A stretch of 64,000 nt of DNA from Lachnospiraceae bacterium (GTDB lineage: Bacteria; Bacillota_A; Clostridia; Lachnospirales; Lachnospiraceae), in contig JAFTZF010000002.1 of assembly GCA_017464645.1 (NCBI GenBank), positions 18,036 to 82,035 of the forward strand, given 5' to 3'. This document shows, in pieces, positions 33,977 to 42,762 of this stretch. Made by a program: the position numbers and the translations under genes. Position 1 is the first letter of the stretch, and every line of letters starts with the position of its first letter. A model generated the notes under the pieces. That model saw only the letters and a program-made list of their open reading frames with translations, was not told the DNA's origin and did not search any database.

Positions 33977-36345
33977 TTCCAAAATTCTTCCAGATATCCC
34001 CGGACCTCCGACAAATGACACACCGTATGCTGCTCCCACTCTCTGGGAAACAGCTTCTGATAAGAGCCTTGGGCGAATCGCTCATCCAGCAGTAAGATCA
34101 CGCCTCTGTCTTCCTGGGTGCGAATCACACGGCCCGCAGCCTGCAGCACCTTATTCATGCCCGGGTATTGATATGCATAGGCGAATCCGTCCATCTCCCG
34201 CTCCTCATAAAACTGGCGCAGCAGCTCCCGCTCCCGGCAAATCTGGGGCAGGCCCGGACCCACGATAATACTGCCGATCAATGCATCATTCTTCAAATCA
34301 ATACCCTCTGAGAAAATCCCTCCCATGGTACAAAATCCAAGCAGGCTCTTTCCGGCAGACCCAGTCTCCGACCCTCCCAGCTCTTCAAACCGCTGTAAAA
34401 AAGCCTCCCGCTTCTGCTCTGTCATGCCCGCATACTGCAGCAGAATTTCCTCCCGGTCAGAAACGAACTGCTGCTCATAAATCTCATAGACCTCCTGCAG
34501 CATCTTGTAGGAAGGGAAAAACACCAGGTAATTACCCGGCCGGCTCTGTACCGCCTGGCTGATATAGGAGGCAATCCGCTCATATTCCCTGGCTCCCCGT
34601 CTGGTATAGCGGCTGCTCACATCCCGTCCCACCAGAAGCAGGCGATTCTCCGGCAAAAAAGGCGACCGGGCATAAATCGCATAGTCATCCTCTTCTCCCA
34701 GCAGATGCTTATAATAAGGCATGGGAAGCAAGGTGGCCGAAAAGAAAATCGCACTGTTTCCCTTGTCCAGACACTCTCTAAGATTCCGGGCCGTTTCCAC
34801 ACAATACAGTTTTATTTTAAACCGCCCATCCTCCAGAAGCTCCGTATAAGTCAGATAGTCCTCTCCTGTCCGGTCATACATGTTTAAGAAGTGGCGGACC
34901 TGCAAATAGAGCTCCCACATGGCCTCGGAAAGCTCCTGCTCCATGCCCTCCTCCTGCATTTTCTCCATCTCTGCCATCAGATCCAGCAGGGCCAGCACAA
35001 ACACCTGGATATTCTCCTGCACCTGGCAATCCTGACACTCCCGCTTCAGCCCCAACAGATACTTGTTGCACTTCTCCAGCTTCTTTTCCAGCTTGATCCA
35101 TTTTCCCCTGACCTTGCGCTTCAGTTCCAGAAAGTCCTCTTTGTAAAGGGCTGCACTGTACATCTCCCGGCCCCGCTCCACCAGGTTATGGGCCTCGTCA
35201 ACCAGGAACAAATACTCCCCTTTGGCGTCCTCCGCAAAAAATCGCTTCAGCTGCACATTTGGGTCAAAGACATAATTGTAATCACAAATAATGGCATCCG
35301 CCCAGGTGGAAAGATCCAGACTCAGCTCAAAGGGACAGACCTGATGCTTCTGGGCCTGCGCTGCGATCACATCCCGGCTCCACTCATCCTGTCCGCTGGT
35401 CATCAGATCAAACACCGCATCATTGACCCGGTCAAAATGGCCTTTGGCATAGGGACAGTGGTCCGGATTGCATTCCATGGTCTCGCAGGTGCACAGCTTT
35501 TCCTTAGCTGTCAGCACTACAGACTTCATGGCCAGGCCCTGCCGGCGCAGCAGAGAAAAGGCCTCCGATGCTACCGTACGGGTAATGGTCTTGGCTGTCA
35601 GATAGAAAATCTTATCTCCCAGCCCCATACCCACAGCTTTTACAGCCGGGAATACAGCCGACATGGTCTTTCCAACTCCTGTGGGGGCCTGAATAAACAG
35701 ACGCTTCTTCCGGGAAATAGCCCGATACACACTGGCTGCCAGCTCCTTCTGACCCTCCCGATAGGCAAAAGGAAACTCCAGCGGCTCAATGGATGACCGC
35801 CTGGTTTCCTGCCACCGATACTGGAAAGCCGCCCACTTTTCATACTCCTCCATGAGCTCTGTGAACCACTGCTCCAGCTGCTCTGCCGAAAAGACTTCCC
35901 GAAAATATTTCTTCTCCTCTGTATCCAGATTGCAGTATGTCATCTGCACACCAATGGAGTCCAGTCCGTTCTGGCCGGCATAAATCCAGGCATAGCACAT
36001 GGCCTGGGCCTTGTGTACGAAAACCGGCTCCTCCACATGGGCCAGGTCCCGATAAATTCCCTTTATTTCGTCTACATAAGTGGTGTCGCCCTCTGTAAAA
36101 ATACCGTCCGCCCGGCCTTCCACCTGACAATCAAACTCTCCCATAGACACCAGCACCTTCAGAGGCACCTCCGCCTGATAGGAAGAGCCCATCTGCCGCT
36201 GGATCTTCCGATGCATGCGGCCTCCCGCCTGCATGGCCTCCTTATCCGACTTTCCTCCTCTTCGATTGTCCAGATCACCCGAGCGCAAAATGAATTCCAC
36301 CAGATTGCGCACCGATATTTTAATTAAATGTCGTTCTTTTTCCAT
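33961..36345 (-). CDS. PD-(D/E)XK nuclease fused to XPD/DinG-like Fe-S helicase
   Basis: The 794-residue protein begins with a RecB/Cas4-type nuclease-like region (about 1-175) containing the motif GRADGIF...YVDEIKGIYRD. A superfamily 2 helicase follows, with Walker A IQAPTGVGKT near 222, four cysteines of an XPD-like iron-sulfur domain (LCTCETMECNPDHCPYAKGH plus later Cys), a DEAH box in LFLVDEAHNL, and helicase motif VI in QAAGRVIRTQEDRG. It lies 31 nt after the TIGR03915 gene, so it is probably part of a DNA repair operon. No Cas genes are present. Confidence 0.88.
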   Translation of the reverse strand: MEKERHLIKISVRNLVEFILRSGDLDNRRGGKSDKEAMQAGGRMHRKIQRQMGSSYQAEVPLKVLVSMGEFDCQVEGRADGIFTEGDTTYVDEIKGIYRDLAHVEEPVFVHKAQAMCYAWIYAGQNGLDSIGVQMTYCNLDTEEKKYFREVFSAEQLEQWFTELMEEYEKWAAFQYRWQETRRSSIEPLEFPFAYREGQKELAASVYRAISRKKRLFIQAPTGVGKTMSAVFPAVKAVGMGLGDKIFYLTAKTITRTVASEAFSLLRRQGLAMKSVVLTAKEKLCTCETMECNPDHCPYAKGHFDRVNDAVFDLMTSGQDEWSRDVIAAQAQKHQVCPFELSLDLSTWADAIICDYNYVFDPNVQLKRFFAEDAKGEYLFLVDEAHNLVERGREMYSAALYKEDFLELKRKVRGKWIKLEKKLEKCNKYLLGLKRECQDCQVQENIQVFVLALLDLMAEMEKMQEEGMEQELSEAMWELYLQVRHFLNMYDRTGEDYLTYTELLEDGRFKIKLYCVETARNLRECLDKGNSAIFFSATLLPMPYYKHLLGEEDDYAIYARSPFLPENRLLLVGRDVSSRYTRRGAREYERIASYISQAVQSRPGNYLVFFPSYKMLQEVYEIYEQQFVSDREEILLQYAGMTEQKREAFLQRFEELGGSETGSAGKSLLGFCTMGGIFSEGIDLKNDALIGSIIVGPGLPQICRERELLRQFYEEREMDGFAYAYQYPGMNKVLQAAGRVIRTQEDRGVILLLDERFAQGSYQKLFPREWEQHTVCHLSEVRGYLEEFWKEKGR

Positions 36346-36376
36346 ACTGCTATTGTAGCAAAGGACCCGCTCCCTT

Positions 36377-37183
36377 TCAACCGTCCGTTCCGGAAAACTC
36401 CGTCATATGAGGCCGGTATCTGAGGGGCAGCAGCTGACGCTGCAGCCTGGCATTTGCCCGGGCCAAAATGGCAATACTCTCATGAAAGCTCTTCCACAGT
36501 TCCACATAACGCTCTTCTCTCTCCGACATCTGCGCCAGCTTCTCTGTATCCAGACCCTCATCCTCCACCAGTGCCCAGCCTCTGTCCGCCTGATGCACTG
36601 CCACCTGATGATGCTTCACATCATGGATCATCCAGTTCTCATGGCGCAGCCGGTCCGCAAAATGCGGCGCCAGAAAGGGCAGCGCCTGGCTCCCCGGCTC
36701 TATAGGCGCATAGAGCACTCCATTGTACAGTTCCGAAAACCGCACAAATCCCATGAGCTTATGGACTTCATGCCAGGTCTTCTGGCTGAGCCTCATAACC
36801 TCCGCCACCGGCCCGTAAGTCAGGCAGTTGACGATCTCGCTCCCCCGCTCCAGGGAGAGTCCCAGCACCACCATACGATAGATGGCGTCTGCCTTCTGAG
36901 GCTCTGCGCCGGCTGCCGCCTGACAAATATGGATCAGTGCCGCCTCTCCCAACCGCCTCTCAATGGTCCGCAAAACCTTCTCTGCCTTTTGCGAGTCTGT
37001 CCGCACTTCCTGGTACCGGCAAAACAGCTCCAGTGTCATCTCCCGGCCCACCTCCAGGCGCACCCTGCCATGACCCAGGCGACTGTCCCAGGCCTCATAG
37101 ATCCCGGTCAAAATCCCATCCAGGCTATCAGGGCAGACAAATACCGTCATTTCGTCGCCCGCACTATATTTCACATCATTCAC
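36377..37183 (-). CDS. TIGR03915 family putative DNA repair protein
   Basis: The 268-residue protein matches TIGR03915 (DUF4130 core: VFVCPDSLDGILTGIYEAW..., FVRFSELYNGVLYAPIEP, HFADRLRHENWMIHDVKH). This family is found next to the radical SAM family TIGR03916, as here. It starts at GTG (37183), overlapping the upstream stop as GTGA. An internal ATG at 37150 has no ribosome-binding site. The chemistry is not established; a link to DNA damage or modified bases is inferred from pairing and from the C-terminal DNA-binding motif of the partner. Confidence 0.9.
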   Translation of the reverse strand: MNDVKYSAGDEMTVFVCPDSLDGILTGIYEAWDSRLGHGRVRLEVGREMTLELFCRYQEVRTDSQKAEKVLRTIERRLGEAALIHICQAAAGAEPQKADAIYRMVVLGLSLERGSEIVNCLTYGPVAEVMRLSQKTWHEVHKLMGFVRFSELYNGVLYAPIEPGSQALPFLAPHFADRLRHENWMIHDVKHHQVAVHQADRGWALVEDEGLDTEKLAQMSEREERYVELWKSFHESIAILARANARLQRQLLPLRYRPHMTEFSGTDG

Positions 37184-38562
37184 TGACCTGCCGCCTCCAG
37201 TCCTCGCACCAGCTGAAAAATGTCCCCTTCTGTCCTGTTATCTCCCAGTTCCCCGTAGGGAATGTGACAGTCATCAAACAGGGACAGCTGCCGATAGGTA
37301 GTCTGCCCGCTGATCTCCAGCGGAAGTTTGTCCTTTACCGCCAGAAGATTCCTTGTAATGTAGTCTTCTTCCAGCTTTATCGGATGCATCATCCGTCCAT
37401 TGCAGGTGATAAAATACAGGGCCCGTTTCAATACCACTCCCATGCGCTTCAGATCCTCAAAGCCCACTGTACCCATCCGCCTGGCCCGCACGATCCGCTG
37501 GGCAGACTTGGGCCCGATGCCGGGCACCCGCAAAATGGTATAATAATCCGCCCGGTTGATCTCCACCGGGAATATATCCAGGTGCCTCAAAGCCCAGTCA
37601 CACTTGGGATCCAGCAGCACATTGAAATTGGGCCGCTCCTCCGACAACAGTTCCCCCGCCTGGAATCCATAAAACCGCAGCAGCCAATCTGCCTGATACA
37701 GCCGATGCTCCCGCAAAAGAGGCGGCCCGCCTGGCAATACAGGCAGCTGTTTGTCCTCATTCACACGCACGAAGGCAGAGTAAAACACCCGCTTTAATTC
37801 AAACTTCTGATACAGAGACTCCGCCACGGACATGACCTGAAAATCCGTCTCCGGCGTAGCTCCGATGATCATCTGGGTGGACTGCCCAGCCGGTACAAAC
37901 CGGGGCGCGTGGCGATACAGCGTCAACTCATTTTTATTCTCCTCCATGCGGGCCTGTACCTGCCGCATGGGTTTCAAAATCTTCTGCCGGGTCTTGCTGG
38001 GGGCCAGCGTCCGAAGCCCCTCCGCTGTAGGCAGCTCCAGGTTCACACTCATACGATCCGCCAGAAAGCCCGTCTTCTCAATCAATTCCTCATCCGCGCC
38101 GGGTATGGCCTTCACATGGATATACCCCCAGAAGTGATACTCATAGCGCAGCTTGTAAAGAGTCTGATAGATCAGCTCCATGGTATAGTTGGGCGTATAC
38201 AAAATCCCGGAGCTCAAAAACAGCCCCTCGATATAATTTCGCTTATAGAACTCCAGCACCAGGTCACAGACTTCCTGGGGCGTAAAGGACGCCCGGGGCA
38301 CATCATTGGAGGACCGGTTCTGGCAATATTTACAGTCGTAAATGCACTCATTGGTAAACAGGATCTTTAACAGGGAAATGCATCTGCCATCCGCAGAAAA
38401 GCTGTGGCAGATCCCCGCCTCAGTGCAATTTCCCATGCCCTGTCCTCCATTCCTGCGGCTGGTACCGCTGGAAGTGCAGGCCACATCATACTTGGCCGCA
38501 TCGGACAAAATCTTCAATTTTTCTGTAAGAGGCAGGTTCTCCGCCACATGAATGTGCTGCAT
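37180..38562 (-). CDS. Putative DNA modification/repair radical SAM protein (TIGR03916)
   Basis: The protein of about 460 residues has the radical SAM cluster in TNECIYDCKYCQNR near residue 80. Additional cysteines occur in NCTEAGICHSF. A helix-hairpin-helix sits near the C-terminus (LRVPGIGPKSAQRIVRARR), implying DNA binding. Start choice: an in-frame ATG at 38580 has no ribosome-binding site, whereas GAGGG lies 5 nt before the ATG at 38562. It heads the three-gene unit with TIGR03915 and the nuclease-helicase. Confidence 0.9.
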   Translation of the reverse strand: MQHIHVAENLPLTEKLKILSDAAKYDVACTSSGTSRRNGGQGMGNCTEAGICHSFSADGRCISLLKILFTNECIYDCKYCQNRSSNDVPRASFTPQEVCDLVLEFYKRNYIEGLFLSSGILYTPNYTMELIYQTLYKLRYEYHFWGYIHVKAIPGADEELIEKTGFLADRMSVNLELPTAEGLRTLAPSKTRQKILKPMRQVQARMEENKNELTLYRHAPRFVPAGQSTQMIIGATPETDFQVMSVAESLYQKFELKRVFYSAFVRVNEDKQLPVLPGGPPLLREHRLYQADWLLRFYGFQAGELLSEERPNFNVLLDPKCDWALRHLDIFPVEINRADYYTILRVPGIGPKSAQRIVRARRMGTVGFEDLKRMGVVLKRALYFITCNGRMMHPIKLEEDYITRNLLAVKDKLPLEISGQTTYRQLSLFDDCHIPYGELGDNRTEGDIFQLVRGLEAAGQ

Positions 38563-38600
38563 CATATCCCTCGCATTCAAGAACGTATGTTTGTTTTCTT

Positions 38601-38629
38601 ATGATAGCACATCCCATAAAAAGAAGCAA
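38601..38629 (-). promoter_or_regulatory. Promoter of the radical SAM/TIGR03915/helicase unit
   Basis: Reverse-strand TTGCTT (38624-38629) and TATCAT (38601-38606) with a 17-nt spacer and a TG one base before the -10. I found no convincing LexA/DinR box (GAAC-N4-GTTC) here. Confidence 0.55.
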
Positions 38630-38669
38630 GAGAAAATCGAACATATTTTCGAGATTCTCCTGCTTTTTA

Positions 38670-39275
38670 TCATTCACATTCGTCCGTCCGAATCCGTCCC
38701 TTTTGTATATTAGGCTCAATGAAATTCTCCCGGGCATATTTCCACAGAACTTCGGACCCCTCGGCTGTACGCTGATTCCGCTTGAGAATCTGGCGCAAAT
38801 GAACCTGATGCTCCACCCAGGCCTTTCCATCCGTGGCCGCATTCAGCATCATGGGCTGGATATTGTCCATGGTACGGGCAAACTTTGCTTCCGGCGTCTC
38901 CCCAGCCTCAAATTCCTCCCACAGGGCCCGCAGCTTCTGCCCCTGGTCCCCCGGCAGCAGTCCGAAGATCCGCTCTGCGCCGGCCTCTTCCCTCTGCCGC
39001 TGGCTCTTTTTGGCCTCTTCATCGTAAGCGTAGGTGTCGCCTGCATCGATCTCCACCAGGTCGTGAATCAGCAGCATAGTCACGGTTTTCAGCACATCAA
39101 TGGGTTCATTGGCGTACCCACTCAGCAAGATGGTCATGATGGCCATGTGCCAGGCGTGCTCCGCATCATTTTCCTTGCGGACTCCGTCCGACAGATAGGT
39201 CTGCCGGCCGATAAATTTTTCTTTGTCAATTTCTTTAAAAAACCCAAACAACTGCTCCAACTGATTCTCTTCCAT
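38670..39275 (-). CDS. HD-domain protein (YfbR/HDDC2-like 5'-nucleotidase family)
   Basis: The 201-residue protein has metal-binding H...HD...D of the HD fold: DAEHAWHMA near residue 39, LLIHDLVEIDAGD near 68, and a conserved DNIQPMML near 136. Relatives dephosphorylate deoxynucleoside monophosphates. GGAGA precedes the ATG. Confidence 0.87.
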   Translation of the reverse strand: MEENQLEQLFGFFKEIDKEKFIGRQTYLSDGVRKENDAEHAWHMAIMTILLSGYANEPIDVLKTVTMLLIHDLVEIDAGDTYAYDEEAKKSQRQREEAGAERIFGLLPGDQGQKLRALWEEFEAGETPEAKFARTMDNIQPMMLNAATDGKAWVEHQVHLRQILKRNQRTAEGSEVLWKYARENFIEPNIQKGRIRTDECE

Positions 39276-39411
39276 GGATGTTCTCTCCTTTTTCGACTCA
39301 TGGGGCGACTGTGGGCGGGCTTCTGCCTGCGCCGTCCAAAAGCATCTTCCGGGAATATTGTAGAAAGATTCCGTGAAAATTGCAAATTCTTTTTCTATTC
39401 CTCATCTATCC

Positions 39412-39435
39412 ATTCCCGGGAATTTGTGCTATAAT
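39412..39435 (+). promoter_or_regulatory. Extended -10 promoter with embedded palindrome, phosphohexomutase gene
   Basis: A consensus TATAAT (39430-39435) is preceded by TGC, an extended -10, with no good -35. The palindrome ATTCCCGGGAAT (39412-39423) sits between the -35 position and the -10, a place where a bound repressor would block transcription. Confidence 0.5.
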
Positions 39436-39503
39436 GGAAAAATCAAGAAGATTCCTTGTTGTGAATGAAAAGGAAAACAGAAAATAAAAGGAGAACAGAT
39501 TCT

Positions 39504-41003
39504 ATGGCAAATTTATTAAAACTGCAGAACGGCAGTGATGTAAGAGGCGTTGCTGCAGAAGGTATCGAGGGCGAATCCGTCAACCTGACCCCGGATGCGG
39601 TGAACCTGATCGGACAGGCTTTCGTAGCATGGCTTTCCAAACGTTCCGGCAAACCGGCTGAGGATTTAAAGATTGGCGTAGGACACGATTCCCGTATTAC
39701 TGCAGATAAAATGAAGCACGCTTTCATCAGCGGTCTGGCTGCTGCAGGCGCATGTGTTTACGATTGCGGATTGGTTTCCACCCCGTCCATGTTCATGACC
39801 GTGGTATTCCCGGAGTTTGCATTTGACGGCTCTGTTATGATCACCGCAAGCCACCTGCCCTTCAACCGCAACGGTCTGAAGTTCTTCAACCCCGACGGCG
39901 GTCTGGAGAAATCCGACATTACCCAGATCCTGACCATTGCACAGGACAAAGAGCCCGTATGGCCCGAGGACGCAGCAGGTATACCCTGCAACAGTCTGGA
40001 AGCCTACACCAGAAGCCTCCGGGAAAAGATCCGCGAGGGTGTACAGGCAGAAAATTATTCCAATCCCTTAAAGGGACTTCGCATTGTAGTAGATGCCGGA
40101 AACGGCGCCGGCGGCTTCTTTGTGAGCCAGGTATTGGCTCCTCTGGGCGCTGACACCACCGGCAGCCAGTTCCTGGAGCCGGACGGAATGTTTCCCAACC
40201 ACATTCCCAACCCGGAGAACAAGCAGGCCATGGAGGCTATCAAGAAAGCCGTTCTGGACAACCACGCAGACCTGGGTATCATTTTTGATACCGACGTAGA
40301 CCGTATGTCTGCCGTACTGCCTGATGGTTCCGAAGTAAACCGCGACGCGATCATCGCTATGATGGCTGCGATCCTGGCAAACAATTACCCCGGCAGCACC
40401 ATTGTTACCGACTCCGTTACCTCTGACCGTCTCAGCGACTTCCTGGAGAACGAGCTGAAACTGAAACATCACCGCTTCAAGAGAGGCTACAAGAACGTGA
40501 TCAACGAGTGCAAACGCCTGAATGAGAGCGGTACTGTTTCTCCGCTGGCTATCGAGACCTCCGGCCACGGTGCATTAAGCGAAAACTACTTCCTGGACGA
40601 CGGCGCTTATATGGCAGTTAAACTGCTCATCGCTGCTGCTCTGGCTGCCAAGGAAGGCAAACAGATCGGCTCCTTCATCGAGAAGCTGGCAAAAGGCTTC
40701 GACGAGCGTGAGTACCGCATGAAATTAAAAGGCGAAGACTTCGGCGCTTACGGCAAGAATGTACTGGCTCAGTTTGAAGCCCGTGCAAAAGAGGCTGGCT
40801 ACGCAGTAGCTCCCAACTCCTACGAAGGCGTACGCATCTCCTTTTGCAGTGAAGAAGTACAGGGATGGCTGCTCCTGCGTCTCTCCCTCCACGATCCGCT
40901 GATGCCGCTGAACATGGAAGGTGTTCGCCCCGGCGACTGCGACAAGATGGTAGCGATCGTTCGCCAGCTGCTGGCCGGATTTGATGAGCTGGAAGTGATC
41001 TAA
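39504..41003 (+). CDS. Phosphomannomutase/phosphoglucomutase
   Basis: The 499-residue alpha-D-phosphohexomutase has all four domains. The catalytic phosphoserine loop is MITASHLPFN, where the Ser is in TASH. The metal loop is DTDVDR, the sugar-binding loop is IETSGHGAL and the phosphate-binding region is near the C-terminus. It interconverts hexose 1- and 6-phosphates, feeding glycan synthesis. The ATG at 39504 has AAAGGAG upstream, while the earlier in-frame ATG at 39465 has none. Confidence 0.93.
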   Translation: MANLLKLQNGSDVRGVAAEGIEGESVNLTPDAVNLIGQAFVAWLSKRSGKPAEDLKIGVGHDSRITADKMKHAFISGLAAAGACVYDCGLVSTPSMFMTVVFPEFAFDGSVMITASHLPFNRNGLKFFNPDGGLEKSDITQILTIAQDKEPVWPEDAAGIPCNSLEAYTRSLREKIREGVQAENYSNPLKGLRIVVDAGNGAGGFFVSQVLAPLGADTTGSQFLEPDGMFPNHIPNPENKQAMEAIKKAVLDNHADLGIIFDTDVDRMSAVLPDGSEVNRDAIIAMMAAILANNYPGSTIVTDSVTSDRLSDFLENELKLKHHRFKRGYKNVINECKRLNESGTVSPLAIETSGHGALSENYFLDDGAYMAVKLLIAAALAAKEGKQIGSFIEKLAKGFDEREYRMKLKGEDFGAYGKNVLAQFEARAKEAGYAVAPNSYEGVRISFCSEEVQGWLLLRLSLHDPLMPLNMEGVRPGDCDKMVAIVRQLLAGFDELEVI

Positions 41004-41017
41004 TATTTATACTCAAC

Positions 41018-41057
41018 AAATAAGCGTTGGTGATCGTAAGACTATCAACGCTTATTT
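41018..41057 (+). terminator. Hairpin after the phosphohexomutase gene
   Basis: AAATAAGCGTTG and CAACGCTTATTT form a perfect 12-bp stem around a 16-nt loop, 14 bp after the stop codon. The 3' arm ends in TTATTTTAG rather than a long U-run. Confidence 0.6.
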
Positions 41058-41136
41058 TAGCTCGTTACTTTTCCCTTGGAAAATCCGTCTATATAAGTGA
41101 AAGGATATTCATTCGCATGAAAGAGGGGGATGCAGT

Positions 41137-41387
41137 ATGGATGACGATCGGATCATAGAGCTCTATTGGCAGCGTTCGGAAACGGCAATTTTCGAGAGTC
41201 AGAAAAAATACAGCCGTTACTGAAACCTGAAAGCAGGCAGATTTTTATGCTGCGATATTGGTATCTGTATCCCATAAAGGAGATTGCTGCACATTGCGCA
41301 TTGAGCGAGGGCGCAGTGAAAATGTCATTGCAGCGCACACGGGATTCATTGCGAGATTTTCTAAAGGAGGAAGGTATCGAGATATGA
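41137..41387 (+). pseudogene. Sigma-70 (ECF-like) factor gene, internal deletion
   Basis: After an AGAGGGGG site the frame reads MDDDRIIELYWQRSETAIFESQKKYSRY and hits TGA at 41221. This is the start of a common Clostridial sigma factor. In another frame, LLKPESRQIFMLRYWYLYPIKEIAAHCALSEGAVKMSLQRTRDSLRDFL continues to 41387; it is the sigma region 4 helix-turn-helix of the same family. Region 2 and the linker, about 100 codons, are missing. The end overlaps the next gene as ATGA, the usual sigma/anti-sigma coupling. Confidence 0.85.
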
Positions 41388-42715
41388 AAAAGAGTGAAAA
41401 ACTGCTTACTATACTGGGTGACGTGGACGAAAAATTTGTCCCTGAGATCGATATAAGGAAGAAAAAGAACAGCAAACTACCATGGCTGACAGTCAGCGGC
41501 GGTATCTGTGCAGCAGCCATTATCGGATTTCTCGTGATCCATACCCTGGAAAGCAGACCGCCCGTTGCAGATTCTCCTTCCAATTCTTCCGCATCCACCT
41601 CCACGCCTTCCGATACGGCCACACCGCCTGCCCGGGAAGAACTTACCTTTGGGGAAATCCTGGAAAACTACCGGATCTTTCCCGAATACAGCCTTGAGGC
41701 AGCTTCAGACAATCTCACGGCTATCCCTTCCCGGATCTTAACGGAAGGAATGGGCTTTGAAGGATATCTGGCATACGATATTTCCCAGCTTGACAACGCC
41801 AATCCCTGGTCGCCGGAACTGGAACTTGAAGCACTGCCTGTTTTTAAGAACCTGGCCTTTTCAGACCAATATATACCATCGTACCTTACCGAGGAACAGA
41901 TGAGTAAGATGGTAGAAAATGCAGCCTTCTGCCTTGGGGTAACCATCGACAGTAAAGAGACCGGATATATTTCCGGCGTGCTCCATAGCTATACTGCGAT
42001 CTGCAGCGGAGAAAACCTTGGCGTAGAGGAAGTCTTGATCGATATCTCCGGCAGAGGTGACATCAGCATCACATTCGAATCGGGCATTTCCCTTCCCGAA
42101 GAATACCGCTTTACCCGGCATACTACCGGAAACGAAGACGCACTGGAGATCCTCAGCTATTTTGCCGGGCAGTATCAAAGCCTGCTGCAGTACGAGCATC
42201 CTGTCAGCGACACCTTTGCAGACAGGGCCTACTCCGGTACAGAAACCAGAACCTTTGAAGTTTTTGAAAGCTCCGATGATGTGGTGGAAAATCTGTTAAA
42301 CTATCATTTCAGACGGGCAAACTTTGCACCCGATGGCAACGGCGACCTCTGGATCATTCGGCTCAGTGACCCCTTATGCGCTGCAGAATGCATTGGAAGC
42401 TATCCTATTATCACAGCAGAAACTGCTCAGGCACTGCTGCTTGAAGGAGAATTTATCACAAATGTTCCCACAGCGTATCTGGAAAACGGCACTATTTCTG
42501 CTGATGCCATCAAAAAAACGGAACTTATCTATCGCTGCGAAAACATCGATGCATATTATCAGCCCTACTATCGTTTTTATGTGAAGCTTCCTTCCGGCGG
42601 GTATGCCGACGGCAGCCTTGCCGATGGTCTGAAAGAATACGGAGCCTTTTACGTTCCTGCCGTAAGCGGGGAATATCTGACAGACTTCACCGTCTGGGAC
42701 GGTGCATTTAATTAA
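41384..42715 (+). CDS. Single-pass membrane protein, probable orphan anti-sigma or sensor partner
   Basis: The 443-residue protein starts with a short cytoplasmic segment (MKKSEKLLTILGDVDEKFV), has one membrane helix at about 35-52 (WLTVSGGICAAAIIGFLVI), a Ser/Thr-rich linker, and a large extracellular domain that I do not recognise. Position and topology match the membrane partner usually encoded after this type of sigma factor. AAGGAGG lies 13 nt upstream inside the sigma remnant. With the sigma gene broken, it may have lost its target. Confidence 0.7.
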   Translation: MKKSEKLLTILGDVDEKFVPEIDIRKKKNSKLPWLTVSGGICAAAIIGFLVIHTLESRPPVADSPSNSSASTSTPSDTATPPAREELTFGEILENYRIFPEYSLEAASDNLTAIPSRILTEGMGFEGYLAYDISQLDNANPWSPELELEALPVFKNLAFSDQYIPSYLTEEQMSKMVENAAFCLGVTIDSKETGYISGVLHSYTAICSGENLGVEEVLIDISGRGDISITFESGISLPEEYRFTRHTTGNEDALEILSYFAGQYQSLLQYEHPVSDTFADRAYSGTETRTFEVFESSDDVVENLLNYHFRRANFAPDGNGDLWIIRLSDPLCAAECIGSYPIITAETAQALLLEGEFITNVPTAYLENGTISADAIKKTELIYRCENIDAYYQPYYRFYVKLPSGGYADGSLADGLKEYGAFYVPAVSGEYLTDFTVWDGAFN

Positions 42716-42721
42716 AAAGTT

Positions 42722-42762
42722 AAGCGGTGCAATCAGTTTTCTTCTGACTGCACCGCTTTTTT
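42722..42762. terminator. Bidirectional terminator between convergent genes
   Basis: AAGCGGTGCA-TCAG pairs with CTGA-TGCACCGCTT around a short loop. The forward strand continues with a T-tract, and the reverse strand leaves through TTAACTTTTTAA. It includes the stop codon of the second EcfT gene. Confidence 0.8.

Noticed and set aside
33961..36345. Cas4-like nuclease motif as a sign of a CRISPR-Cas locus
   Set aside because: No Cas1, Cas2 or effector genes and no repeat-spacer array anywhere in the window; the domain is fused to a DinG/XPD-type helicase in a repair context.
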